Source: Caulobacter sp.
GTDB lineage: Bacteria; Pseudomonadota; Alphaproteobacteria; Caulobacterales; Caulobacteraceae
Direction of reading: 5' to 3'
DNA: 64,000 bases
NCBI GenBank assembly: GCA_021741355.1
Contig: JAIOXZ010000008.1
Span: 62,001-126,000 of the forward strand
The number at the start of each line of letters is the position of its first letter. Position 1 is the first letter of the stretch. This document shows positions 36,472-45,825 of this stretch, piece by piece. The translations under genes were made by a program, and so were the position numbers. The notes under the pieces are model-generated. The model saw only the letters and a program-made list of their open reading frames with translations, made no database searches and was not told the DNA's origin.

Positions 36472-37236
36472 ATGACGAGCCAGCAGCGGGTGACGGCGGC
36501 CGTCATGATCATCGGCGACGAGATCCTGTCCGGTCGCACCCAGGACACCAACCTGTCGGCGATCGCCAAATACATCGGGACCTACGGCGTTGATCTGGCC
36601 GAGGCCCGGATCGTGCCGGACGACGAGGACGAGATCGTCACGGCGCTCAATCACCTGCGCGGCAAGTACGACTACGTCATCACCACCGGCGGCATCGGTC
36701 CGACCCACGACGATATCACCGCCGACTGCGTGGCCAAGGCGTTCGGCGTGGCGCTGTACGAGCATCCCGAGATCATCGCGATGATGGAGTCGCGCTGGAA
36801 GACCGAGCTGAACGCCGCGCGTCGGCGCATGGCGCGCGTGCCCGAGGGCGGCAGCCTGGTGAAGAACCCCGTCCAGGGCCCGCCGGGCTTTCAGATCGGT
36901 AATGTCTTCGTGCTGGCCGGCGTGCCGTCGATCATGCGCGGCATGCTGGAAGACGTGGGGCCGCGGCTGAAGGGTGGGGCGGTGGTCATCGCCCGGACCC
37001 TGCGGGTCGACGGTTCCGGCGAGGGCAATATCGCCGCGCCGCTTGAGGGCGTGGCGAAGGCCCATCCGAACCTTTCCCTGGGCAGCTATCCGTTCTTTTC
37101 CAACGAAGGCTACGGCTCGAACCTGGTCATCCGCGGCCGCGACCTCGCCGAGGTCGAGGCGACGGTGACCGAATTGTCGGCGGCGCTTCGTGACGCAGGC
37201 ATCAACGGCCTGACCTTGCTTGACACTCCAGGATAG
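36472..37236 (+). CDS. Molybdopterin-binding-fold protein related to the CinA N-terminal domain
   Basis: This 254-residue protein corresponds to the competence/damage-inducible CinA N-terminal (MoCF-biosynthesis) domain: TAAVMIIGDEILSGRTQDTN, then DYVITTGGIGPTHDDITADCVAKAFG and the VFVLAGVPSIMRGML motif. The C-terminal part (165-254) is the usual alpha/beta extension and not the PncC amidase. In full-length CinA this unit is an ADP-ribose pyrophosphatase. The amidase half is encoded separately at 19208. Exact activity here is not known. Confidence 0.88.
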   Translation: MTSQQRVTAAVMIIGDEILSGRTQDTNLSAIAKYIGTYGVDLAEARIVPDDEDEIVTALNHLRGKYDYVITTGGIGPTHDDITADCVAKAFGVALYEHPEIIAMMESRWKTELNAARRRMARVPEGGSLVKNPVQGPPGFQIGNVFVLAGVPSIMRGMLEDVGPRLKGGAVVIARTLRVDGSGEGNIAAPLEGVAKAHPNLSLGSYPFFSNEGYGSNLVIRGRDLAEVEATVTELSAALRDAGINGLTLLDTPG

Positions 37237-37286
37237 GCCTGTCCTCTTTGCGACCCATCGCTTCAGTTGAGTAAAGAGACCGCTTC

Positions 37287-37598
37287 ATGCGCCGCCTGTC
37301 CTTCGCCGTCGCTCTTTCGACCGGCTTTCTCGCCTTCGCGCCCCTTGCCACCGCCCGGGATACGGCCCCTGCGCCGGCCCCGACCACGGCTCCGGCCCCG
37401 GCCCCGGCGAAACCCGCAAAGGACGATCCCAACCGGATGGTCTGCACGCGCGAGCATGAAGTGGGCTCCAACCGCCCGAAGAAGGTCTGCATGACGGTCG
37501 CCCAGCGCCAGGCGCTCAAGGACGCCGCCGATCGCTCGCTTGATCCGACCCGCCGTCGCGCGGGCGACCCCGCCATCCCCGGCGCCGCGAGCCAGTAG
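37287..37598 (+). CDS. Small exported Ala/Pro-rich protein
   Basis: This 103-residue protein has a signal peptide (MRRLSFAVALSTGFLAFAPLATA) followed by a low-complexity Ala-Pro stretch (APAPAPTTAPAPAPAKP). A short C-terminal domain follows with two Cys residues (MVCTREHEVGSNRP, KKVCMTVAQRQALKDAADRS), a Cys-x(5)-Glu-x-Gly-Ser-x(5)-Cys arrangement that recurs in small exported proteins of this bacterial group. Function unknown. Confidence 0.75.
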   Translation: MRRLSFAVALSTGFLAFAPLATARDTAPAPAPTTAPAPAPAKPAKDDPNRMVCTREHEVGSNRPKKVCMTVAQRQALKDAADRSLDPTRRRAGDPAIPGAASQ

Positions 37599-37666
37599 GA
37601 CGCCGGCGCAGTTCCGCCTGCGCCGCGCGGCGACTCGGGTGCTATGAATGCGGATATCCGGGTCAC

Positions 37667-37755
37667 GGGGACGTGGCGGAATTGGTAGACGCACCGGACT
37701 TAAAATCCGTTGGGCTTCACAGCCCGTGTGGGTTCGAGTCCCACGGTCCCCACCA
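37667..37755 (+). tRNA. tRNA-Leu, anticodon UAA
   Basis: This is an 89-base class II tRNA with the long variable arm of tRNA-Leu. The acceptor strand GGGGACG pairs with GGTCCCC with one mismatch at the base of the stem. The D-arm has TGGCGGAATTGGTAGACGC, the anticodon loop CTTAAAA places TAA at 37701-37703, the variable arm is TTGGGCTTCACAGCCCG and the T-arm is GTGGGTTCGAGTCCCAC. The CCA end (37753-37755) is encoded. An intrinsic terminator follows. Confidence 0.97.
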
Positions 37756-37763
37756 GATCTGAC

Positions 37764-37790
37764 AGGGCGCGTCGAAGGGCGCGCCCTTTG
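37764..37790 (+). terminator. Intrinsic terminator after tRNA-Leu
   Basis: AGGGCGCG (37764-37771) and CGCGCCCT (37780-37787) form a perfect 8-bp stem with an 8-base loop followed by TT(T)G. It lies between the tRNA and the convergent kinase gene. Confidence 0.75.
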
Positions 37791-37796
37791 TCGTGG

Positions 37797-39194
<1,398 letters not shown>

Positions 39195-39282
39195 CGGGGG
39201 CGTTCCAGAAACGCGTATTCTGGAATCATGGAACCAGGTCGTTAACGAGTCCGAAACCCGGAACGGGCCGCCCGAAACAGAA

Positions 39283-39310
39283 AAGCCGCCGCGGCGAACC
39301 GCGACGGCTT
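39283..39310 (-). terminator. Intrinsic terminator of the TorF-like gene
   Basis: On the minus strand, AAGCCGTCGCGG and CCGCGGCGGCTT form a 12-bp stem with one mismatch and a TTCG loop, followed by TT and further pyrimidines. It starts 48 bp after the porin stop codon. Confidence 0.85.
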
Positions 39311-39358
39311 CCTGTGAACGTCCCCGGGGAGGCGGGGAACGTTCGCTATTCAGATCGA

Positions 39359-40048
39359 CTAGGGCAGGGTGGCCTTGAGGCTCACCGTGACGCGGCTGTC
39401 GCAGATCGCGCCGCAACCCAGGTCGCTGTCGTGGAAACGCAGGTCGCCGGAGATCTTGTCGGTGAACGCGTAGCCCACGCCGATGTTGTAGGTGGTGTAG
39501 TCGAGGAAGCTGAAGTCGTTGATGGTCTGCTTGCCGACGGCGGCCGTGATGGTCCACTTGTCAGCCGGCGAAACCGCCGCGTTGGCTTCGTAGTAGAGGG
39601 AGTCGCCCACGCCGCCGAAGAACTCCGGCGAGTAGTAGGCGACGGCGCCGAGGGTGAACGGACCGGCCGGCACTGAGGCGGCGGCCTTGAATTCCCAGAA
39701 GGCGTAATCGACGGCGCTCGGCGCGTTGACGTAGCCGTAGTAGATGGCGCCGAAGTCGAAGCTGACCGAGCCGGCCGTCGGCTTGACACCGACGTAGGCG
39801 TCGATTTCAGCGTCTGTGCTGTCCAGGAAGTCGACGTTGGAGGCCCACAGGCCGCCGTAGAAGATCCCGCTGGAGACGTCGACGCCGCCCTGAATGGCGG
39901 GGCCTTCGTCGGTCTGGCTGACGCCGCGGTACACGTAGTCCGACGTCGCACCGATGTTGAAGGTTACCGACGGATCCTCGGCATGGGCCGCACCGGCCAT
40001 GGCGAACGACGCCGCGGCGGCGCAAAGAGCAAGTTTAAGAGCTTTCAT
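39359..40048 (-). CDS. TorF-family outer membrane porin-like protein
   Basis: This 229-residue protein is exported by signal peptide MKALKLALCAAAASFAMAGAAHA. The mature part is a run of alternating strands typical of the TorF / Gcw_chp family: FNIGATSDYVYRGVSQTDEGPAIQGGVDVSSG, GLWASNVDF, DAYVGVKP, FDFGAIYYGY and a late YNIGVGYAFTDKISGDLRFHDSD, ending near the C terminus without a Phe. It likely forms an outer membrane beta-barrel; substrate unknown. The Shine-Dalgarno AAGGGGATAG precedes the ATG. It has a long upstream region and its own terminator. Confidence 0.9.
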   Translation of the reverse strand: MKALKLALCAAAASFAMAGAAHAEDPSVTFNIGATSDYVYRGVSQTDEGPAIQGGVDVSSGIFYGGLWASNVDFLDSTDAEIDAYVGVKPTAGSVSFDFGAIYYGYVNAPSAVDYAFWEFKAAASVPAGPFTLGAVAYYSPEFFGGVGDSLYYEANAAVSPADKWTITAAVGKQTINDFSFLDYTTYNIGVGYAFTDKISGDLRFHDSDLGCGAICDSRVTVSLKATLP

Positions 40049-40318
40049 CGCTATCCCCTTTTTGTTGGCGCTGATCCCCGCGCTTTTGGCGTGAAACCGG
40101 CGTCGCCCCGCCGCACGGCGATGACGAACTCAGGATGGTCGATGCGTTGCACGCGCCCTAACGTCGGCGGGCGCTTCCGGGCCAAGAGGCGGTTTGGTGT
40201 CGCCAAATTGTGCGCTGCAACCACGGATCGCCCGATTAGTGGGCGCCTCGGGGCTCTCAGCGACGCTTATTCACCACAATGCGAAATTGCCGGTGGGTCG
40301 CTAAGGGCCGCGTAAGGG
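40049..40318 (-). promoter_or_regulatory. Upstream region of the TorF-like gene, with a TTTGG/CCAAA dyad
   Basis: No gene is seen in these 270 bases. A dyad TTTGG-TGTCG-CCAAA lies at 40193-40207, about 150 bp upstream of the porin ATG, and may be a regulator site. No convincing -35/-10 pair was found. The SDR gene on the other side ends at 40319 and reads in the same direction, so this region also holds any SDR terminator, which I do not see. Confidence 0.3.
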
Positions 40319-41122
40319 TCAACGCATCGACAGCGAGGCGAATCCCAGATGGGTGCCCGCGTCGGCCAGCAGGGTCTCTCCGGTCACGTGGCGCGAGGCC
40401 GGTGAAGCCAGGAAGACCGCCGCCCCGGCGATGTCCTCGGCGGTCGAGGCGGCGCGAAGCGGCGTGGAGTTGATCACGCCCTGCCGCATCCGCTCGATCC
40501 GGTCATCCGGCATGGCCTTGCCGAACCAGGGCGTGTCGATGAAGCCGGGGCAGATGGCGTTGACGCGGATGTTGGGAGCGAGGCCGCGCGCCAGCGACAG
40601 GGTCATGGTCGTCATCGCGCCTTTCGACGCGGCGTACGGCACCGAGGAGCCGATCCCGGTCACACCGGCGATCGAGGCGGTGTTAACCACTGCGCCGGGC
40701 TGCGGCGCGGCTTCGAGCAAGGCGCGGGCGGCCCGCACCATCTGGAAGGCGCCCACGACATTGACCCGGTAGAGCCGCAGGAAGTCGTCAGCATCCACGG
40801 CGTCCAGATCCCCGTGGTTGGGGGCGAACTTGGTCACCCCGGCGTTATTGAACAGGGCGTCGATCTTGCCGAATGGCTCGGCCGCTGCGGCGATCTTGCG
40901 GCAGTCGGCGTCCTCGCCCACATCGCCCTGGACCAGCACGGCCTTGGCGCCCTGGGCCTCACAGAGGCGAGCGGTTTCCTCGGCCTCGGCCTGGCTGGAG
41001 GCGTAGTTGATGATCACAACCGCCGCGCCGCGTGCGGCGGTTTCCACCGCGATGGCGCGGCCCAGGCCCGTCGAGCCCCCGGTGACCAGCACCACGAAAC
41101 CGTCGAAATCCTTGCCAGCCAT
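40319..41122 (-). CDS. Short-chain dehydrogenase/reductase
   Basis: This 267-residue classical SDR has the nucleotide motif [28 protein letters not shown], the catalytic Ser in [14 protein letters not shown], the YAASKGAM catalytic Tyr-Lys and the [14 protein letters not shown] segment. The residue after the second strand ([11 protein letters not shown]) favours neither NAD nor NADP clearly. Substrate unknown. It starts at ATG after GGGAGAG and is divergent from queF. Confidence 0.92.
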   Translation of the reverse strand: MAGKDFDGFVVLVTGGSTGLGRAIAVETAARGAAVVIINYASSQAEAEETARLCEAQGAKAVLVQGDVGEDADCRKIAAAAEPFGKIDALFNNAGVTKFAPNHGDLDAVDADDFLRLYRVNVVGAFQMVRAARALLEAAPQPGAVVNTASIAGVTGIGSSVPYAASKGAMTTMTLSLARGLAPNIRVNAICPGFIDTPWFGKAMPDDRIERMRQGVINSTPLRAASTAEDIAGAAVFLASPASRHVTGETLLADAGTHLGFASLSMR

Positions 41123-41208
41123 GCGTCTCTCCCGGAGCCTGTTTGGCGTCTGATAGCGCGGCGCGGCGGCCTTGTCCCGTCCGGACCGGCGGTCTAAAGC
41201 CGCTGACC

Positions 41209-41664
41209 ATGAGCGACCTTCATCTCACCCAGCTGGGCCAGGCCGTCGACGCCCCCGCGCGTCCCGAGGATGCCGTCCTCGAGCGCGTCGCCAATCCGCA
41301 GGCCGACACCCTGTTCCTCGCCCGCTTCGTGGCGCCGGAGTTCACCTCGCTGTGCCCGGTGACGGCCCAGCCGGACTTCGCCCACCTGGTGATCGACTAT
41401 GCGCCGGCGGACTGGCTGATCGAGTCCAAGTCGCTGAAGCTGTATCTGGGCTCGTTCCGCAATCACGGCGCCTTCCACGAGGACTGCACCGTGGCGATCG
41501 GGCGGAAGATCGTCGCGGTCGCCCAGCCGCGCTGGCTGCGCATCGGCGGCTACTGGTACCCGCGCGGCGGCATCCCGATCGACGTCTTCTGGCAAAGCGG
41601 GCCCGCGCCCGAGGGGCTGTGGGTCCCGGACCAGGGCGTCGCGCCGTATCGCGGTCGCGGCTAG
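41209..41664 (+). CDS. queF: NADPH-dependent 7-cyano-7-deazaguanine reductase (QueF, short type)
   Basis: QueF reduces preQ0 to preQ1 in queuosine biosynthesis for tRNA wobble positions. The 151-residue protein is the single-domain (type I) form. It has the catalytic Cys in [20 protein letters not shown], the QueF motif [22 protein letters not shown] and [19 protein letters not shown] start at ATG 41209. Its stop overlaps that of the convergent nitroreductase by four bases. No other queuosine gene or preQ1 riboswitch is seen here. Confidence 0.95.
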   Translation: MSDLHLTQLGQAVDAPARPEDAVLERVANPQADTLFLARFVAPEFTSLCPVTAQPDFAHLVIDYAPADWLIESKSLKLYLGSFRNHGAFHEDCTVAIGRKIVAVAQPRWLRIGGYWYPRGGIPIDVFWQSGPAPEGLWVPDQGVAPYRGRG

Positions 41665-42275
41665 GGCGTCCACTCGCGCGTCAGCGCCGCCACGTCTGGC
41701 CGCACACGCTCCTGCGGCGCATCGACGGATGTGCCGATGAATACAAACCCCGCGATCTGCTCATCCTCGGCCAGGCCCAGGACGGCTCGGGCGTCGTTGT
41801 CGTAGGCGTACCAGTCGGTGATCCAGTTGGCGCCGTAGCCCATGGCCGTCGCCGCATAGAGCAGTGTGGTGCAGACCGCCCCAGCCGACAGGAGTTGCTC
41901 CCAGGCCGGGATCTCACCGCTCACGGTGCGGGAGACGACCGCAACGCCCAGTGGCGGGGCCTTCAGCTTGCCCAGCTTGGCCAACAGCTTCGGCGCATCG
42001 GCGCGGCTTCCGGCGATCGCTTCGAGACGGGCCGCCAGCTGCGCCTTGGCGTCGCCGCGCAGGACAATGAACCGCCACGGCGACAGCTTGCCATGGTCCG
42101 GCACGCGCGCGGCGAGGGTGAGCAGGTCGCGCAGTTCCGCAGCGGACGGTCCCGGCGCCTGCAGGGACAGTGCAGATGCTGACCGTCGGCGCGCCAGGAA
42201 CGCCAATGCCTCGGGGCAGGACGTCACGGGCAGGGCGTCGCCGAACCCGGGGGCGGCGGGAATGTCGTGGCTCAT
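41661..42275 (-). CDS. Nitroreductase-family flavoprotein
   Basis: This 204-residue FMN-dependent reductase has [45 protein letters not shown] at the start (FMN phosphate and the YdjA-like PDHGxLxPWRF motif), then [18 protein letters not shown] and [16 protein letters not shown]. Physiological substrate unknown. It is 8 bp downstream of an exported protein gene, so probably co-transcribed. Confidence 0.9.
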   Translation of the reverse strand: MSHDIPAAPGFGDALPVTSCPEALAFLARRRSASALSLQAPGPSAAELRDLLTLAARVPDHGKLSPWRFIVLRGDAKAQLAARLEAIAGSRADAPKLLAKLGKLKAPPLGVAVVSRTVSGEIPAWEQLLSAGAVCTTLLYAATAMGYGANWITDWYAYDNDARAVLGLAEDEQIAGFVFIGTSVDAPQERVRPDVAALTREWTP

Positions 42276-42283
42276 GGCATTCC

Positions 42284-42871
42284 CTAGACGGTGGTGGGCT
42301 CATCCTCGTCCTTGAACACAGGACGCAGCAGGATGCGGGTATCGGGCTTGAGCAGCCGGTAGACGGAATCAAACTCCGGCGCGGCCTCGCCGTCGAGAGT
42401 CACGCTGGCCTTCAACTCGCCGGTGGCGTCGTCCTGAACGTAGGCTTCGCAGGACTTCTTGCCCTCGAGGTGCGCCATGGACTGGGCCAGGATGGCCAGG
42501 ATCGGGGCGGCCTGCTCCACGGGCGCCGGTTCGTCGTCGACCAGCACCAGGATCTCCAGATCATTGAAGCGGAAGGTCGAGCAGAGCGCGTCACCTTCGA
42601 TGTTGACCGTTTCGCGAACGACCATCTCCAGATTGGGCACGAGTGACATGCGGTAGCGGCTGATCTGCCGGACCTTGTCGCCCTGTAGTTCGCTGAGCGC
42701 GATGTCCTCGCAGCTCTGGTCCTGGTCCCGCCAGCCCGAGCACCAGACCTGTTCGGTCTTCAGCACGGCCACCAGGGCTTCCCGGGTGAGGGGTTTGTCC
42801 GCAGCCCGGGCCGGCAGGGCGAAGGGCAGGGAGAGGGCGGCGGCGGCGGTCAGCAGGGTCCAGAAGCGCAT
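42284..42871 (-). CDS. Exported protein, unknown function
   Basis: This 195-residue protein has a signal peptide (MRFWTLLTAAAALSLPFALPARAA). The mature part has four Cys residues: WCSGW, QSCEDIA, ALCSTF and KSCEAYV, likely two disulfides. An acidic stretch LVLVDDEPAPVEQ lies in the middle and an acidic tail at the end. I recognise no domain. It is immediately upstream of the nitroreductase gene and divergent from cysE. Confidence 0.75.
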   Translation of the reverse strand: MRFWTLLTAAAALSLPFALPARAADKPLTREALVAVLKTEQVWCSGWRDQDQSCEDIALSELQGDKVRQISRYRMSLVPNLEMVVRETVNIEGDALCSTFRFNDLEILVLVDDEPAPVEQAAPILAILAQSMAHLEGKKSCEAYVQDDATGELKASVTLDGEAAPEFDSVYRLLKPDTRILLRPVFKDEDEPTTV

Positions 42872-42982
42872 GCGGGCAGGCTAGAGGCTTTCCGGCCGGA
42901 AGGGAAACCTCAGCGGCGCTGCGGTAGCGGGCACTTGGCGAACGCCGGTATTCTCCCCATATGCCCCCGCAGGGCCTCCACT

Positions 42983-43014
42983 GCGAGCAATAGCAAGGAT
43001 TGTGCTATACTCGC
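42983..43014 (+). promoter_or_regulatory. Dyad operator candidate in the cysE promoter
   Basis: ATAGCA (42990-42995) and TGCTAT (43003-43008) are perfect arms around 7 bases. Outer arms GCGAG (42983-42987) and CTCGC (43010-43014) extend the symmetry almost in register. The right arm includes TATACT, a plausible -10 box about 27 bp before the cysE ATG, so a bound repressor would block transcription. An Rrf2-type sulfur or Fe-S regulator is one possibility. Confidence 0.5.
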
Positions 43015-43038
43015 GTTGAGCGATCAGGGAGGGCGGAC

Positions 43039-43869
43039 ATGCCCAGACATTTCGAACTCGTCGAGCCGTCGTCGCCGCCGCCTGTCTGGGCCTCGTTGCG
43101 CAATGAGGCCGAGCGCGCCGCGCGGGACGAGCCGACCCTTGGCAGCCTGCTCAATGCGGTGGTTCTGTCGCACGGCTCGATGGCCGAGGCGCTGTCCTAC
43201 CAGTTCGCCCGCAAGATCGGTGACCAGGAGCTGCGCGCGATGAGCGCCCGCGAGATCGCGGATGAAGCCTATGAGGCCGATCCGTCCCTGATCGCCGCCG
43301 CGGAGGCCGATCTCAAGGCCGTCTACGAGCGTGATCCCGCCTGCAAGGGCTACGTCCAGCCGTTCCTGTTCTTCAAGGGCTTCCAGGCGCTGCAGACGCA
43401 TCGCGTGGCCCACTGGCTCTGGACCCACAGCCGCGACACCCTAGCCTTCTATCTGCAGAGCCGGATGAGCGAGGTCTTCCAGGTCGACATCCACCCGGCG
43501 GCGAAGCTGGGCCGCGGCATCTTCTTCGACCACGGCACCGGAATCGTCATCGGTGAAACCGCAACAGTCGGCGACGACGTCTCGATGCTGCACGGGGTCA
43601 CCCTCGGCGGCACTGGCGCCGAGCGCGGCGACCGCCACCCGAAGATCGGCAAGGGCGTGCTGCTGGGCGCCGGGGCCAAGGTGCTGGGCAACATCACGGT
43701 GGGCGACTACGCCAAGGTCGCGTCCGGCTCGGTGGTGCTGAAGGATGTCCCGTCGCATTGCACAGCCGCCGGCGTGCCCGCTCGTCTGGTGAACTGCCCG
43801 ACCTGCGAGGAGCCGGCCCGGACCATGGACCACACCCTGGCCGAAGAGATCTACGACTACAGCATCTGA
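43039..43869 (+). CDS. cysE: Serine O-acetyltransferase
   Basis: CysE makes O-acetylserine from serine and acetyl-CoA, the committed step to cysteine. The 276-residue protein has the N-terminal helical hexamerisation domain (EPTLGSLLNAVVLSHGSMAEALSYQFARKIG) and a left-handed beta-helix of hexapeptide repeats with DIHPAAKLGRGIFFDHGTGIVIGETA (catalytic His), MLHGVTLGGTG and HPKIGKGVLLGAGAKVLGNI. The C-terminal tail ends DYSI, and a terminal Ile is what O-acetylserine sulfhydrylase binding needs. I use ATG 43039 because GGGAGGGCGG precedes it. A DUF3126 gene follows. Confidence 0.97.
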   Translation: MPRHFELVEPSSPPPVWASLRNEAERAARDEPTLGSLLNAVVLSHGSMAEALSYQFARKIGDQELRAMSAREIADEAYEADPSLIAAAEADLKAVYERDPACKGYVQPFLFFKGFQALQTHRVAHWLWTHSRDTLAFYLQSRMSEVFQVDIHPAAKLGRGIFFDHGTGIVIGETATVGDDVSMLHGVTLGGTGAERGDRHPKIGKGVLLGAGAKVLGNITVGDYAKVASGSVVLKDVPSHCTAAGVPARLVNCPTCEEPARTMDHTLAEEIYDYSI

Positions 43870-43920
43870 CCCGGACGCAGATTTAAGCACCTCAGGGTGC
43901 AAATCCTGTTTCCCCTTTGC

Positions 43921-43945
43921 GCCGCGGAGCTTTAGGTTCCGCGGC
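43921..43945 (+). promoter_or_regulatory. Palindrome between cysE and the DUF3126 gene
   Basis: GCCGCGGA (43921-43928) and TCCGCGGC (43938-43945) are perfect arms around a 9-base loop, 26 bp before the GTG of the next gene. With no T-run it is more likely an mRNA processing or stabilising hairpin than a terminator. Confidence 0.4.
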
Positions 43946-43971
43946 CAATCCCCAATGCCCGGAGCCGCCAC

Positions 43972-44175
43972 GTGGACGACAATCATATCAAGCAGGTCGA
44001 GGCCCACCTGAAGCGCACCTTCGGCAACCCGCACTTCGCGGTGAAGGCCCGCAAACAGAAGGATTCCGCCGAGGTCGAGCTCAAGGGCGAGTTCATCGGC
44101 GTGATCTACGAGGACGAGGACGAGGCCGGCTCGTTCATGTTCGAGATGGCTATTCTCGCGGAAGATCTGGAATAA
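43972..44175 (+). CDS. DUF3126 family protein
   Basis: This 67-residue protein of a small family seen mainly in alphaproteobacteria matches the family from end to end (DDNHIKQVEAHLKRTFGNPHF, then strands EVELKGEFIGVIYEDEDEAGSF). It is acidic, with no membrane or signal segment. The start is GTG; no ATG fits. It follows cysE by about 100 bp on the same strand, a neighbourhood that I recall as common for this family. Function unknown. Confidence 0.88.
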   Translation: MDDNHIKQVEAHLKRTFGNPHFAVKARKQKDSAEVELKGEFIGVIYEDEDEAGSFMFEMAILAEDLE

Positions 44176-44211
44176 CGTCAGACCACGGCCCGGTCCGATC
44201 AGGAGGCCGGC

Positions 44212-44757
44212 TTGAAGCGCGGGCGCCCGGGGTGGCTGTACGCCCGCCTGCTCAGCGGGACATGGGGCGCGCTGCCCGAGCCAATCCAGCGGCTTCACAG
44301 GCTGGACGATCGCCTGACGGCGGTTGGCCGGGCGAAGGTTGAGCGCGGCGGCGGTCTGGCGTCACGCCTGATCGGCCGAATGGCCGGCTTTCCCCCGGCG
44401 GGAGAAGACGCCGCGGTGCGGGTCGACTTCGAGCGTCGCGGCGAGGTCGAGATCTGGCGTCGCCAGTTCGGCGATCATGTCTTCCAGAGCACTCAGGAGG
44501 CTGGCCGCAACCGGCTTCTGGTCGAGCGTTTTGGTCCGGCCGCCTTCGCGATGCGCCTGTCCTGGGACGGCAAGCGCCTGAATCTGGACCTGAAGCATTG
44601 GCGGCTGTTCGGCTTGCCGATGCCGGGCTGGCTGTCGCCATCAAGCGTTGCCTACGAACAGGTCGCGGCCGGCCGCTTCGCCTTCTTCGTCGAGATCAGC
44701 CACCCCATGACCGGGCTGATCGTGCGCTATCAGGGGTGGCTGGAACCCGTCGTCTAG
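44212..44757 (+). CDS. DUF4166 family protein with TTG start
   Basis: This 181-residue protein is of the DUF4166 type: LYARLLSGTWGALPEPIQRLHRLDDR, then AGFPPAGEDAAVRVDFERRGEVEIWRRQFGDHVFQS and a closing VEISHPMTGLIVRYQGWLEPV. The family is uncharacterised. No ATG is available near the start; TTG 44212 is chosen because a strong Shine-Dalgarno AGGAGG (44201-44206) lies five bases upstream. Its stop overlaps that of phoH (convergent) by four bases. Confidence 0.85.
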   Translation: MKRGRPGWLYARLLSGTWGALPEPIQRLHRLDDRLTAVGRAKVERGGGLASRLIGRMAGFPPAGEDAAVRVDFERRGEVEIWRRQFGDHVFQSTQEAGRNRLLVERFGPAAFAMRLSWDGKRLNLDLKHWRLFGLPMPGWLSPSSVAYEQVAAGRFAFFVEISHPMTGLIVRYQGWLEPVV

Positions 44758-45518
44758 AGAACGCCGAGCATCTCCGCGACCAGCGGGTGGCGGACGATGT
44801 CGCAGTCGTTGAGCCGCACCACGGCAATATTGGGCACCGCTTCGAACCGGTCGGCTACATCGCCCAGGCCGGAAAGTCCGGTCAGCAGATCGGACTGGTT
44901 GGGATCGCCCGTCACGACCATCGTCGAGTGCCAGCCCAGCCGGGTCAGCAGCATCTTCAGCTGGCCGTAGGTGCAGTTCTGGGCCTCGTCGATGACCACG
45001 AAGGCGTTGTTCAATGTGCGGCCGCGCATGTAGCCGACCGGGGCGATCTCGATGGCGCCTTCGGAGATCAGCGCCCGCACCCGCTTCATCGACAGCCGGT
45101 CAGACAGGGCGTCGTAGAGCGGCCGCAGGTACGGGGCCAGCTTGTCCTCCATGTCCCCCGGCAGGTAGCCGATCGATTCGCCGGCCTCGACCGCCGGCCG
45201 CGACAGCACGATCTTGGCGACCTTGCCGGCCTCCAGGGCCTCGACGGCCTTGGCGATGGCCAGATAGGTCTTGCCGGTGCCGGCCGGGCCGAGCGCCAGG
45301 ACCAGGCTCTTGGCGTCGATCGCCTTGATCAATTCCGCCTGGCCGTCCGATTTTGGTTTTATTGTCTTCAGGTACCCCTGCTCGCGATCCTCATCCCGAC
45401 CGAGCGGCGACCAGCCATTGCCCACTGGCAAACGACGAACCTTGCCGTCGTCGTTCTGGAACTGGTCCTGGTCGAATGCGCCTTCGCGCACGGTCCGCTT
45501 CAGGGCACGCTTGGTCAT
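44754..45518 (-). CDS. phoH: PhoH-family ATPase
   Basis: This 254-residue PhoH-like P-loop ATPase has Walker A LALGPAGTGKTYLAIAKAVE, ILSRPAVEAGESIGYLPGDMEDKL, and Walker B FVVIDEAQNCTYGQLKMLLTRLG, followed by TGDPNQSDL. PhoH proteins are linked to RNA handling and phosphate-starvation responses in some bacteria; their exact role is unsettled. The start at ATG 45518 is set by GGAGG seven bases upstream. The frame stays open further upstream, through the leader and its terminator, but that part has no family match. Confidence 0.93.
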   Translation of the reverse strand: MTKRALKRTVREGAFDQDQFQNDDGKVRRLPVGNGWSPLGRDEDREQGYLKTIKPKSDGQAELIKAIDAKSLVLALGPAGTGKTYLAIAKAVEALEAGKVAKIVLSRPAVEAGESIGYLPGDMEDKLAPYLRPLYDALSDRLSMKRVRALISEGAIEIAPVGYMRGRTLNNAFVVIDEAQNCTYGQLKMLLTRLGWHSTMVVTGDPNQSDLLTGLSGLGDVADRFEAVPNIAVVRLNDCDIVRHPLVAEMLGVL

Positions 45519-45541
45519 TGGGTAGCCTCCGATGGGGCAAG

Positions 45542-45573
45542 AAAAAAGGGCGACGCCGGAACGGCTCGCCCTT
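45542..45573 (-). terminator. Strong intrinsic terminator directly upstream of the phoH ribosome binding site
   Basis: On the minus strand the stem has two perfect parts, AAGGGCGA/TCGCCCTT (8 bp) and GCCG/CGGC with a GAA-type loop and one bulge, and six T (45547-45542) follow at once. It points toward phoH, whose Shine-Dalgarno starts 11 bp further on. It therefore ends an upstream minus-strand transcript: a small RNA, or a regulated phoH leader. Confidence 0.8.
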
Positions 45574-45575
45574 GG

Positions 45576-45825
45576 TTCGACATGACGGGTGGGAAGGCGC
45601 ATGCGCGGCCCGGCGGCTCGCTGAAGCTTCGCGAAACTGGCGGCGCCCAATGACGCCGGAACACAATACGCGGCACCCGGTTCTCCGTCGTCAGGAGACC
45701 ACGGACGAATGTCCATGGCGGGATGCGAAGGGGACTGGCCCCCTCGAATCGCCTGACTAGGATGATGCTAACTTGGTTTCTGACTCGTTAATCAAGCGGC
45801 CATTTCAAATATACGGGGCGTACGG
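45576..45825. other. Gene-free region between phoH and the gamma carbonic anhydrase gene
   Basis: No protein gene is supported in these 250 bases. On the minus strand the sequence contains a GGGG-CCAGT-CCCC hairpin near 45730-45744 and leads to the terminator at 45542-45573, so it may encode a leader or small RNA of about 200 bases. The right end (45775-45825) is AT-richer and probably holds the promoters of both divergent transcripts. I see no match to tmRNA, 6S, SRP or RNase P RNA motifs. Confidence 0.4.

Noticed and set aside
45576..45800. Possible tmRNA, 6S or SRP RNA upstream of phoH
   Set aside because: I found no tag reading frame, tRNA-like half or SRP loop motif, so only an unnamed leader or small RNA is proposed.
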